NCBI GenBank assembly: GCA_025353085.1
Contig: JANXRI010000014.1
Location: 1 to 22,789 of the forward strand
Reading direction: 5' to 3'
Origin: Betaproteobacteria bacterium
Lineage (GTDB): Bacteria; Pseudomonadota; Gammaproteobacteria; Burkholderiales; SG8-41
DNA length: 22,789 nt
Under the pieces are notes generated by a model that had not been told where the DNA came from, made no database searches, and saw only the letters and a list, made by a program, of their open reading frames with translations. The position numbers were made by a program, and so were the translations under genes. Position 1 is the first letter of the stretch, and the number at the start of each line of letters is the position of its first letter. Positions 7,541 to 15,984 of this stretch are shown piece after piece.

Positions 7541-8187
7541 CATTCCCCAAAACTGAAAAATTCGCGCGCGCCGCGCATGGCGACTATGCGTTGCAACAAT
7601 AAATCGAAATCGGCCGGCGTGTCGACAAAATTCAGATGTTCGGAATTCACGATCAACACCGGCGCCGCCTCATACTGGTAGAAGAACCGTGCGTAGCTCT
7701 CAGCAAGGCGCACCAGATAACCCTCGGAAATCGCGCGCTCGTAACTGACCGCGCGGCGCTTTACGCGCTCGATCAGCGTCTCGGTCGACGCTTGCAGGTA
7801 AATAACGAGGTCGGGCGTCGCCGTCGGCGTCTTTACCTGCGCGTAAATCTGCTGATACAGGCGCAGCTCGTCGTCGTTCAACGTAAGTCGCGCGAACAGC
7901 GGATCCTTGTCGAGCATGAAATCGGCGACGGTCGCGCGCTTGAAGAGATCGGACTGCGATAAGTCGCGCACCTGATGAATGCGCTGAAACAGAAAAAATA
8001 ACTGGACCGGCAGCGCGTAACGCGCCGGGTCTTCATAGAAGCCGGGCAGAAAAGGATTCGCGGCGGGATCTTCGAGTAGAGCGGTGCTGCCGCTTTTTTC
8101 GGCGAGCAAACGAGCCAGGCTTGTCTTGCCGGCGCCGATCGGCCCTTCAACCACGATGTAGCGATATTTTTCCGGCAACGGCGTCAT
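7540..8187 (-). CDS. Deoxynucleoside kinase (dCK/dGK family)
   Basis: The protein phosphorylates a deoxynucleoside, using a P-loop GPIGAGKTS at residues 15-23 of the ATG-started form. Other family features are the early LLEDPAANPFLPGFYEDP segment, QLFFLFQRIHQ, and the Arg-rich lid-like VKRRAVSYERA. The length of 215 residues is usual. Which deoxynucleoside is used (dG, dA or dC) cannot be told. I chose the ATG at 8187, 25 bp after the folK stop. A TTG at 8220 would add 11 residues and overlap folK by 8 bp. Neither start has a good ribosome site. The gene sits between folK and panB, as is common in betaproteobacteria. Confidence 0.9.
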   Translation of the reverse strand: MTPLPEKYRYIVVEGPIGAGKTSLARLLAEKSGSTALLEDPAANPFLPGFYEDPARYALPVQLFFLFQRIHQVRDLSQSDLFKRATVADFMLDKDPLFARLTLNDDELRLYQQIYAQVKTPTATPDLVIYLQASTETLIERVKRRAVSYERAISEGYLVRLAESYARFFYQYEAAPVLIVNSEHLNFVDTPADFDLLLQRIVAMRGAREFFSFGE

Positions 8188-8212
8188 AGACTTTTGACCG
8201 GATACCGCAGCG

Positions 8213-8713
8213 TTATCCAATGTCCGGCGCCACGAGTCGCGTCACGCCGCCCATACCGATGCCGGCTAATAATTCACTGACGCTGCCACGCCCCGGTATC
8301 ACGCACTGCGGCGCAATCTCGGCAAGCGGCGCCAACACGAACGCACGCTCGTGCATGCGCGGATGCGGGATCGTCAAGCCGGCTTCATGAACTTCGGCAT
8401 TTCCATACACCAACACGTCGAGATCGAGCGTGCGCGGCGCGTTCGTAAAGTCGCGCACGCGGCCGTGATCGAGTTCAGTCGCCAGCAGTGCGTCGAGCAA
8501 TTCGCGCGGGGATAACGCAGTATCGATCGCGGCGACCGCGTTGATGAAATCGGGTTGATCGGTATAACCCACCGGCGCTGTGCGATACAGCGACGATTGC
8601 GCGACAAGTTGCGTGCGCGGCAGCGCGGCAAGCGCATTGATGCCCGCTTTTACCTGGGCAACGGGGTCGTTCAAGTTGGCGCCGAGCCCGATATAAGCGG
8701 CAACCTGCGTCAT
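8213..8713 (-). CDS. folK: 6-hydroxymethyl-7,8-dihydropterin pyrophosphokinase
   Basis: FolK transfers pyrophosphate from ATP to hydroxymethyl-dihydropterin, giving the substrate of dihydropteroate synthase in folate synthesis. The 166-residue protein has the N-terminal YIGLGANL (7-14), SSLYRTAPVG (40-49), the signature RTLDLDVLVYG (94-104) with the two magnesium-binding Asp residues, and IPHPRMHERAFVLAPL (115-130). The start is the ATG at 8713, which overlaps the pcnB stop as ATGA. The longer open frame upstream of it is pcnB in another frame, so translation is probably coupled to pcnB. Confidence 0.96.
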   Translation of the reverse strand: MTQVAAYIGLGANLNDPVAQVKAGINALAALPRTQLVAQSSLYRTAPVGYTDQPDFINAVAAIDTALSPRELLDALLATELDHGRVRDFTNAPRTLDLDVLVYGNAEVHEAGLTIPHPRMHERAFVLAPLAEIAPQCVIPGRGSVSELLAGIGMGGVTRLVAPDIG

Positions 8714-10071
8714 GCGCCGCTGGTTCCGGCCGCCGCAGCCGCGGGCTTTTTCTTGCGCCGCGGACGGCGGCGCTTTTTGCTGGCCGCAGGGCTGTCTTTG
8801 ACCAGCATCTCCGCGCGCGTGGCCTCGTCGGTATCCTGAAACTTTTCCCACCAGGCGCCGAGTTCAGAATCGATTTCGCGGCTCGCGCAGCGCAGTTGCA
8901 GAAAATCGAATCCGGCGCGAAACCGCGGATGCACGAGCAATTGCCATGGACGGCGCCCTGCGCGATTCGTAAAGCGCGCTTGCAACGCCCAGATGTCTTT
9001 CATGTCGGCGCCATAGCGGCGCGGAATCGCGAGCTTCTCGGCCTGCACCTGCAGCACCTGGTCCATCGCCTGAAACAGCGCGGGCATCATATGCACGCCG
9101 CGCGCTTCGGCGGCTTTCCACGCGGCAAGCACTTCATGCCACAACAAAGATGCAAACAGAAAACCCGGCGATACCGTTTTGCCTTCGTTGATGCGTTGGT
9201 CGGTATTTTCGAGCGCAAGCATCACGAAGCGCTCGCCGAGCGGCTGCTCGAAAATCACATCGAGCAACGGCAGCACGCCGTGATGCAAACCTTCCTTGCG
9301 CAGGCGCCGCACGCCTTCCGCGACGTGGCCGGACAGCAACAGCTTCATCATCTCGTCAAAGAGCCGCGCTTTGGGCACGTTGAGCAGAAGGCCGGCAAGT
9401 TCCTTGATCGGCTTGCGGGTGCGGGTTTCGATTTCGAGTCCACGCGCGGCAGCCAGCCGCACCGCGCGCAACATGCGGATCGGGTCTTCACGATAGCGCT
9501 GCGCCGGATCGCCGATCATGCGCAATTTCTTCGCCTTGATGTCGGCGACACCGCCGTGATAATCGATGACTTCGCCGCGCACCGGATCGTAAAACATCGC
9601 GTTGACGGTAAAGTCTCGCCGGCGCGCGTCTTCTTCCATGCTACCGAAGACATTGTCACGCAGGATGCGGCCATGCTCGTCGGTCGAATGGTCGCCGCCC
9701 TCGACCGCCTCCGCATCGGCCGTGCCGCGAAAAGTCGACACTTCGATGGTTTCGGCGCCGCACATCACGTGCACGAGCCGGAAGCGCCGGCCGATGATGC
9801 GCGAACGGCGAAAAATAGCGCGCACTTGTTCCGGCGTTGCACCGGTGGCGACGTCGTAATCTTTGGGGATGCCGCCGAGCAGTAAATCCCGCACTGCGCC
9901 GCCGACCACATAAGCGGGATGACCTTGCTGCTGAAGGGTTTCGCAGGTCTTCAATGCGCAGCGGCTCACGTGATCGCTCGCGATTCGATGCGTCTTGAAC
10001 GGGATGATTTTGGGCTGGCCGGACTTGAACAGCTTGCCGGAAAATACCTTGCCGAGAAAACGCCGGATCAT
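8710..10071 (-). CDS. pcnB: Poly(A) polymerase I
   Basis: PcnB adds 3' poly(A) tails to RNA and so promotes decay. The 453-residue protein belongs to the class II nucleotidyltransferases. GGAVRDLLLG starts at 57, the catalytic DYDVAT is at 71-76, and RRSRIIGRRFRLVHV lies at about 88-102. RRDFTVNAMFYDP follows at 151-163. The tail is strongly basic (KKRRRPRRKKK at about 432-442) and then Ala-rich, a typical RNA-binding extension of this family. The presence of this extended N-terminus and basic tail favours poly(A) polymerase over a CCA-adding enzyme. It overlaps folK by 4 bp. A 127-bp gap separates it from the upstream ABC ATPase gene and may hold its own promoter. Confidence 0.95.
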   Translation of the reverse strand: MIRRFLGKVFSGKLFKSGQPKIIPFKTHRIASDHVSRCALKTCETLQQQGHPAYVVGGAVRDLLLGGIPKDYDVATGATPEQVRAIFRRSRIIGRRFRLVHVMCGAETIEVSTFRGTADAEAVEGGDHSTDEHGRILRDNVFGSMEEDARRRDFTVNAMFYDPVRGEVIDYHGGVADIKAKKLRMIGDPAQRYREDPIRMLRAVRLAAARGLEIETRTRKPIKELAGLLLNVPKARLFDEMMKLLLSGHVAEGVRRLRKEGLHHGVLPLLDVIFEQPLGERFVMLALENTDQRINEGKTVSPGFLFASLLWHEVLAAWKAAEARGVHMMPALFQAMDQVLQVQAEKLAIPRRYGADMKDIWALQARFTNRAGRRPWQLLVHPRFRAGFDFLQLRCASREIDSELGAWWEKFQDTDEATRAEMLVKDSPAASKKRRRPRRKKKPAAAAAGTSGA

Positions 10072-10095
10072 TAAATCGCTGGCCTGTTAGTGAAT

Positions 10096-10161
10096 CAAAT
10101 TCAGCGGCGCGGCAATAATACGCCCTCAGATCACACCGTCGACAAACAAATTGAGCGGCGC
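10096..10161. repeat. Imperfect 15-bp direct repeat in the pcnB leader
   Basis: CAAATTCAGCGGCGC (10096-10110) and CAAATTGAGCGGCGC (10147-10161) differ at one base and are 51 bp apart. They flank the candidate pcnB promoter. They could be paired protein-binding sites or a chance duplication. Confidence 0.4.
10115..10142 (-). promoter_or_regulatory. Candidate internal promoter for pcnB
   Basis: On the minus strand TATTAT (5 of 6) lies at 10120-10115, with TCGACG (4 of 6 to the -35 consensus) at 10142-10137 and a 16-bp spacer. It would place a start about 35-40 bp before the pcnB ATG at 10071. It would make pcnB-folK-kinase-panB-panC partly independent of the upstream ABC genes. Confidence 0.35.
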
Positions 10162-10198
10162 ACCGGTTGTGCGTCCACTCGAATTTGTGCACCGTTAA

Positions 10199-10963
10199 TT
10201 ATATAACGGGGATGAAATGCGTATCCGCACCTTCGCCGAACGAGCGGATGCGACAACCATAGAGTTCCGCCAGCCGCCCGGCTTGTAAAAGTTCGCCCGC
10301 GGTGCCGGCCGCATGCCGGCCGTCGCCATAGAGCATCAGAATGCGGTCGCAGCGGGCGGCGAATGCGAGATCGTGCAACACGAGCGCGGCGGCGGCCCCG
10401 CTTGCGCGCGTCGCCGCGCGCAGCAGCTCCAGTGTTTGCAATTGATGGCGCAGGTCGAGATGCTGCAAAGGTTCATCGAGCAACATGAGCGGCGGGTTCT
10501 GCGCCCACAGTTGCGCGAGCCGCGCGCGCTGCCGCTCGCCGCCCGACAGCGTTACGTACGCTTGCGTTGCGAGTGCGGTCAGGTCGAACGCCGCGACCGC
10601 CTGCTCAACCGCCGCCTCGTCGTCTGCCTGCCAGCCGAACAGAGATCGCGCATGCGGATAGCGGCCAAGCATGACGTATTCGCGAACGCTGCCCCAGAAT
10701 TCCTGATCCTCGCGCTGCAAGAGGATACCCAGCTTGCGTCCGAGCTCGCGCCGCGCAATGCCCGCGAGCGGACGCTCATCGATGGTTATCCTGCCGGCAG
10801 CGGGCGCAGTGAGTCCTGCCAGGCTGTGCAGGAGCGTGGTCTTGCCGCTGCCGTTGCAACCTAATACGCCCCACAATTCGCCGGGTGCCATTTCGAGCGC
10901 CAGGTCGCGGCACAACACGCGCTTGCCTATTTCAAGCGTCAGTTTTTCCGCGCGCAATTTCAT
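10199..10963 (-). CDS. ABC transporter ATP-binding protein, FecE/BtuD type
   Basis: The 254-residue protein has all ATPase motifs: Walker A GCNGSGKT (35-42), Q-loop LLQREDQ (81-87), signature LSGGERQ (139-145), Walker B LMLLDEP (159-165), D-loop LQHLD (166-170) and switch His197. It would power the FecCD-type permease encoded just upstream, importing a siderophore, heme or cobalamin-like compound. The ATG at 10963 overlaps the permease stop as ATGA, which decides the start; a longer open frame upstream lies inside the permease gene. No periplasmic binding protein or TonB receptor is adjacent, so the substrate is open. Confidence 0.93.
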   Translation of the reverse strand: MKLRAEKLTLEIGKRVLCRDLALEMAPGELWGVLGCNGSGKTTLLHSLAGLTAPAAGRITIDERPLAGIARRELGRKLGILLQREDQEFWGSVREYVMLGRYPHARSLFGWQADDEAAVEQAVAAFDLTALATQAYVTLSGGERQRARLAQLWAQNPPLMLLDEPLQHLDLRHQLQTLELLRAATRASGAAAALVLHDLAFAARCDRILMLYGDGRHAAGTAGELLQAGRLAELYGCRIRSFGEGADTHFIPVI

Positions 10964-11925
10964 GGCCGCCGTGACAACAGAAACAACAGTACCGGCACGC
11001 CCAATAATGCAGTGAACACGCCTACCGGCAACTGCTGCGGCGCCCATACCGTGCGCGCGAACGTATCCGCCAGTGTGACAAAACTTCCACCGACCAGGGC
11101 TGATGCGGGCAACAGCCAGCGATGATCGTTCACACCCGCGAGTCTCAACGCGTGCGGCACCATGATGCCGACGAAACCGATGCTGCCGCCGAGCAGCACC
11201 GCCGCGACCGTCGCGAGCGCGGCGCCGAAGTACAACGCCGATTGCAAGCCGCCGACTGCCACGCCGAGCGCGCGCGCTTTCAACGCACCCAGCGAAAGTG
11301 CGTTAAGACTGCCTGAGCACACTGTGAATATCGACACCACCAGTACCAGCACGAGCCACGCCGCGCCACTCGAATGGGCGTGCGATAAATCTCCCATCAG
11401 CCAGAACAGCATCCCGCGTATTTGCGCTTGCGGCGCGAGCGTCAACAGCAAGCTGATGAGCGCGGTGAAGCCCGCCGACAATACAACGCCGGTCAATAAC
11501 AGCCGGTGCAAATTCCAGTCGCCCGCGCGGAACGACAATGCGAACACGATCGCGATTGCTGACAGCGCGCCGGCCAGTGCGGCCAGATTGCCGCCGACTA
11601 CTCCCGCGCCGAGCAGGACTGCACCCAACGCGCCAAGCGCCGTGCCGCCCGAAATACCGAGTATGTACGGGTCGGCGAGCGGGTTGCGCAATAACACTTG
11701 CAACAGCACGCCGGAAGTCGCGAGCAATCCCCCGCACGCGAAAGCGGCCAGCACGCGCGGCAACCGCAGCTTCCAGACCACGTCGTCAACGACGCCGGGC
11801 ACAGGTTTCACGATTGCTTCAATTACTTGCGACGTCGTTAGTGACAGGCTGCCGCACAACAATGCGACGAACACGCTGCCCAACGCGATCAGCGCCAGTA
11901 CTACGATCAGCGGCGCGCGCGACAT
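10960..11925 (-). CDS. FecCD/BtuC-family ABC transporter permease
   Basis: This 321-residue inner-membrane protein has a hydrophobic profile with many segments, consistent with the roughly ten helices of the family. Family motifs are visible: LRLPRVLAAFACGGLLATSG (near residues 53-72), QVLLRNPLADPYILGISGG (about 75-93) and the late GFVGIMVPHALRLAGVNDHR, which contacts the ATPase. Members import iron-siderophores, heme or vitamin B12. The ATG at 11925 begins 1 bp after the HAD gene stop; a TTG at 11934 is an alternative three residues longer. It is coupled to the ATPase gene by a 4-bp overlap. No cobalamin riboswitch or Fur-like site could be recognised upstream, because the gene abuts its neighbour. 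Confidence 0.93.
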   Translation of the reverse strand: MSRAPLIVVLALIALGSVFVALLCGSLSLTTSQVIEAIVKPVPGVVDDVVWKLRLPRVLAAFACGGLLATSGVLLQVLLRNPLADPYILGISGGTALGALGAVLLGAGVVGGNLAALAGALSAIAIVFALSFRAGDWNLHRLLLTGVVLSAGFTALISLLLTLAPQAQIRGMLFWLMGDLSHAHSSGAAWLVLVLVVSIFTVCSGSLNALSLGALKARALGVAVGGLQSALYFGAALATVAAVLLGGSIGFVGIMVPHALRLAGVNDHRWLLPASALVGGSFVTLADTFARTVWAPQQLPVGVFTALLGVPVLLFLLSRRP

Positions 11926-11926
11926 G

Positions 11927-12583
11927 TCAGGCAAGGCTCAGAATGGTCCAGCCATGGCGCAATGCATATGCACGCAACGTTTCATCGGGATCCACCGCCA
12001 CCGGATGGGTCACCCGCTCGAGCAGCGGCAGATCGTTGAATGAATCGCTGTAAAAAGAGCTTTGCGCAAACGACCTCAACGTTTGCCCGCGAGCGTCCAG
12101 CCATTGCTCGAGACACGTAATTTTGCCTTTCCGGAAGCACGGCGTACCGATGACGTCTCCCGTAAATTCGCCGCCGACATGCGCGGGCTTGGTCGCTATC
12201 AAATGTTCGACGCCAAACGCGCGCGCAATCGGCGCGGTTACGAAGCTGTTGGTCGCGGTGATGATTGCGCACAAGTCGCCGCGATGGCGTTCGATCAGGT
12301 CGCGCGCCGGCTGGCGCATGATTGGCAGTATTTTCCTGCGCATGAATTCCACATGCCATTCGTCAAGCACCCGGCGCGGATGGCGCGACAGCGGTTTCAA
12401 CTGAAAATCGAGGAACTCGTGGATGTCGAGCCTGCCATTTTTATATTGCGTGTAAAACTCGTTGTTGCGCGCTTCATAGACTTCGCGGTCGAGCACTCCC
12501 TGTTCGATCAGGAATTGCGCCCACTCAAAATCGCTGTCGCCCGAAAGCAGCGTGTTGTCGAGATCGAACAGCGTGAGGTTCAT
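11927..12583 (-). CDS. HAD-IB family (SerB-like) phosphatase
   Basis: The 218-residue protein has the haloacid dehalogenase motifs: I, DLDNT at 7-11 with the nucleophile Asp7 and the acid Asp9; II, ITATNS at 108-113; a conserved Lys at about 154; and IV, YSDSFNDLP at 178-186. The helical cap after motif I fits subclass IB, which includes phosphoserine phosphatase and related enzymes. The exact substrate is not determined; the family often sits beside hda in betaproteobacteria. The ATG at 12583 is preferred to a TTG one codon upstream. It follows hda by 13 bp and precedes the permease by 1 bp, so it is probably in the same operon. Confidence 0.9.
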   Translation of the reverse strand: MNLTLFDLDNTLLSGDSDFEWAQFLIEQGVLDREVYEARNNEFYTQYKNGRLDIHEFLDFQLKPLSRHPRRVLDEWHVEFMRRKILPIMRQPARDLIERHRGDLCAIITATNSFVTAPIARAFGVEHLIATKPAHVGGEFTGDVIGTPCFRKGKITCLEQWLDARGQTLRSFAQSSFYSDSFNDLPLLERVTHPVAVDPDETLRAYALRHGWTILSLA

Positions 12584-12596
12584 CAAGCGATGCCGG

Positions 12597-13259
12597 TTAT
12601 GAGTTTAAGAGTTCGCGCAGCAGCGGCAGCGTAATCGCGCGCCGGTTAGCAAGCGAATAGCGATCGAGCGCGTCCAGCAATCCAAGCAGCGACGGCAGAT
12701 CGCGCTGCACGTGGCGCAGCAGATAGGCGATAACCTCTGACGTTAACTTGAAACCGCGCGCCCGCGCATGACGCTGCAGCGCGGCGACTTTTTCTTCCTC
12801 GTTTAGCCGATGCACCTGGTAGACGAGTCCCGCCGCCAGCCGCGTCATCAAGTCGGCGCGCAATCCTAGCTGGGCCGGCGCTGCGTTGCCGCTCGCGACA
12901 AGAATGCCGTGACCGGCCTTGATGCGATTGTGCAAATTGAATAGCGCAATCTGCGCGAGCGGATCCAGCGCATGCACGTCGTCGACCGCGCATAGCGCAT
13001 CATCAGGCGCCTCGAATGCGCGCTCACTCGAATTAAAAATTTTCGACGGCCTGCCATGGGCAATCGCCGCATCCGCAACCGCGCGCAGCAAGTGACTTCG
13101 TCCGCTGCCGGGCGCGCCCCACAGATAGATGAATTGTTCACTGCTTGCCCCATTCGCGGTCGCATATAACGCGCCCAGCAGTTCAGCATTTCGGCCAGGT
13201 ATGAAATTGTCGAGAGTCGGCGCCGGCGGCTGCGCAATGTCGAGCGCGAGTTGCTTCAT
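12597..13259 (-). CDS. hda: DnaA regulatory inactivator Hda
   Basis: Hda works with the DNA-loaded sliding clamp to stimulate ATP hydrolysis by DnaA, preventing re-initiation of replication. The 220-residue protein is the short AAA+ DnaA homologue without the DNA-binding domain IV. The N-terminal QLALDI (3-8) matches a clamp-binding motif. The P-loop region is GAPGSGRSH (48-56), with Arg in place of the usual Lys, as in many Hda proteins. The Walker B-like VDDVH is at 92-96. It is the first gene of the minus-strand cluster and is divergent from purM across 315 bp. Confidence 0.93.
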   Translation of the reverse strand: MKQLALDIAQPPAPTLDNFIPGRNAELLGALYATANGASSEQFIYLWGAPGSGRSHLLRAVADAAIAHGRPSKIFNSSERAFEAPDDALCAVDDVHALDPLAQIALFNLHNRIKAGHGILVASGNAAPAQLGLRADLMTRLAAGLVYQVHRLNEEEKVAALQRHARARGFKLTSEVIAYLLRHVQRDLPSLLGLLDALDRYSLANRRAITLPLLRELLNS

Positions 13260-13574
13260 TCGCGGCGCATTGCAAAGGAGCGGTATGCAGTCATTTCGGG
13301 TAAAATTCGGGACGCAATTCGAGCACCAAGAGCGCCTGAGGATGAAACCGAACCGCCAGATCCGCTGTCATAAATTCGGCTCGAAACGCGAAACGTTTTT
13401 GGCTGCAACGTTACGCAGCGCATGCCGCCTGGTCATTTCAAGCGAGTGGTTGGCGACGAAGTTGTGGCGCTCCGGCTGCAACGCACGGGTGGTTAATTTG
13501 GCTAGGCGCTTTACACATACGGGAGACGCTATCTTACCCGACCCATCCGCTGTTTACGACCGCGAAAGCGCACC
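13260..13574. other. Divergent hda-purM intergenic region
   Basis: These 315 bases must hold the promoters of hda (minus) and purM (plus), but no pair of boxes is good enough to call. TTTACA at 13510-13515 followed by TATCTT at 13530-13535 leaves only 14 bp between them. An AAACGTTT palindrome is at 13391-13398. GCTGC and GCAGC flank an AACGTT core just after it. No convincing gene was seen on either strand. Confidence 0.5.
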
Positions 13575-14621
13575 TTGAGCACATTCGACGATTCCAAATC
13601 TTTGACGTATCGCGATGCGGGCGTCGACATCGACGCGGGCGATCAACTCGTCGAGAACATCAAACCGTATGCAAAGAAAACGCTGCGCCCCGAAGTGCTC
13701 GCGGGCATCGGCGGCTTCGGCGCGCTGTGCGGCATACCGTCGAAATATCGCGAACCGGTGCTCGTGTCGGGCACCGACGGCGTCGGCACCAAGCTCAAAG
13801 TTGCATTTGAGCTCAATCGTCATGCGACGATCGGCATCGACCTGGTCGCGATGAGCGCCAACGATATTCTGGTACAAGGCGCCGAACCGCTGTTCTTCCT
13901 CGACTACTTTGCGTGCGGCAAGCTCGACGTCGCGACGGCCACCGAGGTTGTAAAAGGAATTGCCGCTGGCTGCGCGCAGGCCGGTTGCGCGTTGATCGGC
14001 GGAGAAACGGCGGAGATGCCGGGCATGTATCCGCCGGGAGAGTACGACCTCGCCGGCTTCGCGGTCGGGGTAGTTGAAAAAAGCAAAATCATCGACGGTA
14101 AAAGCATTGCCGCGGGCGATGCGGTGCTCGGCCTCGCGTCAAGCGGTGCGCACTCCAATGGGTATTCGCTGATACGCCGCATCATCGCGAAGAATAAAAC
14201 CGACCTGTCCGCACTGCTCGACGGCCGGCCGCTCAGCGACTTGATCCTGGCGCCGACGCGAATCTACGTTAAATCGATGCTGCAGTTGATAGCGGGCCTA
14301 CCGGTCAAGGGCCTCGCGCACATCACGGGCGGCGGTATCGTCGACAACGTGCCGCGCATTCTGCCCGAGCATCTGACCGCGCGGCTTACGCGCGCAAGCT
14401 GGCCGCGCTCGCCGTTGTTCGCATGGCTGCAGCGTGAAGGCAATGTGGCGGATGACGAAATGCTGCGCGTGTTCAACTGCGGCATCGGAATGGTGGTTGT
14501 CGTCGCCGAGCAGCACGCGAAAGCAGCAGCCGAATTACTCGAGGCCGCCGGCGAAACGGTCTGGCGCATCGGCAGCATCGATACGCGCGCGCAAAACGAG
14601 GCGCAAACCATCGTCACATGA
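13575..14621 (+). CDS. purM: Phosphoribosylformylglycinamidine cyclo-ligase (AIR synthetase)
   Basis: PurM closes the imidazole ring of the purine precursor, turning FGAM into AIR with ATP. The 348-residue protein begins with the family N-terminus SLTYRDAGVDIDAGD (9-23). It has GTDGVGTKL (66-74), the acidic MSANDILVQGAEPLFFLDY segment, GGETAEMPGMY, SSGAHSNGYSLIR and the late FNCGIGMV. The start is a TTG at 13575; no ATG or GTG lies in frame close upstream and the family N-terminus begins here. The ribosome site is weak. It overlaps purN by 4 bp (ATGA) and heads the plus-strand cluster. Confidence 0.96.
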   Translation: MSTFDDSKSLTYRDAGVDIDAGDQLVENIKPYAKKTLRPEVLAGIGGFGALCGIPSKYREPVLVSGTDGVGTKLKVAFELNRHATIGIDLVAMSANDILVQGAEPLFFLDYFACGKLDVATATEVVKGIAAGCAQAGCALIGGETAEMPGMYPPGEYDLAGFAVGVVEKSKIIDGKSIAAGDAVLGLASSGAHSNGYSLIRRIIAKNKTDLSALLDGRPLSDLILAPTRIYVKSMLQLIAGLPVKGLAHITGGGIVDNVPRILPEHLTARLTRASWPRSPLFAWLQREGNVADDEMLRVFNCGIGMVVVVAEQHAKAAAELLEAAGETVWRIGSIDTRAQNEAQTIVT

Positions 14622-15259
14622 AAAAAATCGTCATCCTGATTTCGGGACGCGGCAGCAATATGAACGCGATTCTCGAAGCGCGGCCGCCCCTGAAAGTCGC
14701 GGCGGTGATCAGCAATGACCCGCAGGCGGGCGGACTGGCAACTGCGCAACAACATGGCATTCCAACGCGCGTCGTCGATCATCGGCCGCATCGCGAGCGC
14801 ACCGCGTTTGACGAAGCGCTGAGCGCTGAAATCGACGCATTCAAGCCTGATCTCGTCGTGCTTGCCGGCTTCATGCGCATATTGAGCACGCCGTTCGTCA
14901 ACCGTTATCGCGGCCGGCTCATTAATATCCACCCGTCGCTGCTGCCCGCGTTCACCGGTTTGCATACGCACCGCCGCGCGCTAGAAGCTGGCGTCAAGGT
15001 ACACGGCTGCACCGTGCACTTCGTGACGCCCGAACTCGACCACGGGCCAATCGTGATCCAGGCCGCCGTGCCGGTAGTGGAAGGCGACAGCGAACAATCG
15101 CTGGCTGCGCGCGTGCTCGCCGAAGAGCATCGTGTTTACCCGCAGGCCGTGCGCTGGTTCTGCGAGGACCGGCTCGGCATCACGCCGCAAGGCAGCGTGA
15201 CGCTCAAGGCGGCGCAAGCTGCAACCGGCGCACTCGTTTCGCCGGCGCGGGACTCATGA
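14618..15259 (+). CDS. purN: Phosphoribosylglycinamide formyltransferase
   Basis: PurN transfers a formyl group from 10-formyl-tetrahydrofolate to GAR, the third step of purine synthesis. The 213-residue protein has GRGSNM (10-15) at the phosphate-binding loop, INIHPSLLPAF (102-112) with the catalytic Asn103 and His105, and HGCTVHFVTPELDHGP (129-144) with catalytic Asp141. The ATG overlaps the purM stop and its own stop overlaps the next start. This places it firmly in one operon with purM and the following DUF3108 gene. Confidence 0.97.
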   Translation: MKKIVILISGRGSNMNAILEARPPLKVAAVISNDPQAGGLATAQQHGIPTRVVDHRPHRERTAFDEALSAEIDAFKPDLVVLAGFMRILSTPFVNRYRGRLINIHPSLLPAFTGLHTHRRALEAGVKVHGCTVHFVTPELDHGPIVIQAAVPVVEGDSEQSLAARVLAEEHRVYPQAVRWFCEDRLGITPQGSVTLKAAQAATGALVSPARDS

Positions 15260-15966
15260 TGCCACGCGGTTTACTTGCACTGGTTATGTGGGCGGCGGCC
15301 AGCTTTGCAATTGGTGCGTCGCCACCGGTTTCAGTCAAGGCGGACTACGCGGTATACAAAGACGGCTTGAACATTGCGACCGTCGAAGAAACATACGAAA
15401 AAAACGGCGAGCAGTACCGGATCGAAAGCGACAGCAATCCGGCCGGCGTGCTCGCGATGTTCGTGCGCACCAAGATCAAAGTCAAAAGCAGCGGCACGAT
15501 TACACCGGCGGGGCTGCAGCCGGAAAAACTCGACTATGGCCGTCTCGACGATGCGAGCAAAAATGTCGGCGCCATATTCGACTGGGGTGCGCGGCAACTG
15601 CACTTGAATTACGATGGTCGCAATGAAACATTGCCATTGGTGCCCAATATGCAGGATCGGCTGAGCGTGATGTACCAGTTCATGTTTCTCACGCCCGAAA
15701 AAATCCGCTCGCTTGAGTTTCCGATGACCAACGGCAAGAAAATCGAGAATTACCGCTACGAGCTTGTTGGCACTGGTACGCTCGATACGCCTCTCGGCAA
15801 ACTAAAAACGCTGCATCTCGTCAAGCATCGCGATCCCGGCGAAAACGGCACCGAGGTATGGCTCGCCGCGGATCGCCATCTCTTTCCGGTCAAGCTGTTG
15901 ATTCTCGAAAACGACGGCTCCAAATACGAGCAGGTCATCACGCGGCTCGACATCAAGAGCCCGTGA
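15256..15966 (+). CDS. DUF3108 protein, first of a tandem pair
   Basis: The 236-residue protein has a signal peptide (hydrophobic to about residue 22, then SPPVSVKADYAVYKDG) and is probably periplasmic. The body matches DUF3108: a beta-rich start, SNPAGVLAMF, GTITPAGLQPEKL, a central FDWGARQ, the MYQFMFL segment, NGKKIENYRYELVGTGTLDTPLGKLKTLHL, and a late GENGTEVWLAADRHLFPVKL. The function of DUF3108 is not established. The start overlaps the purN stop by 4 bp, so expression follows the purine genes. A second DUF3108 gene follows 18 bp later. Confidence 0.85.
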   Translation: MMPRGLLALVMWAAASFAIGASPPVSVKADYAVYKDGLNIATVEETYEKNGEQYRIESDSNPAGVLAMFVRTKIKVKSSGTITPAGLQPEKLDYGRLDDASKNVGAIFDWGARQLHLNYDGRNETLPLVPNMQDRLSVMYQFMFLTPEKIRSLEFPMTNGKKIENYRYELVGTGTLDTPLGKLKTLHLVKHRDPGENGTEVWLAADRHLFPVKLLILENDGSKYEQVITRLDIKSP

Positions 15967-15984
15967 CCGCATGAAACACCGTAG

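Noticed and set aside
13391..13398. AAACGTTT palindrome upstream of purM, resembling the centre of a PurR box
   Set aside because: The flanking bases do not fit the GCAAACGTTTGC consensus, it lies about 177 bp from the start, and PurR of that type is a gammaproteobacterial regulator.
13129..13578. 149-codon plus-strand open frame across hda and the hda-purM gap
   Set aside because: Its first part is antisense to hda, composition is not protein-like, and no ribosome site is seen.
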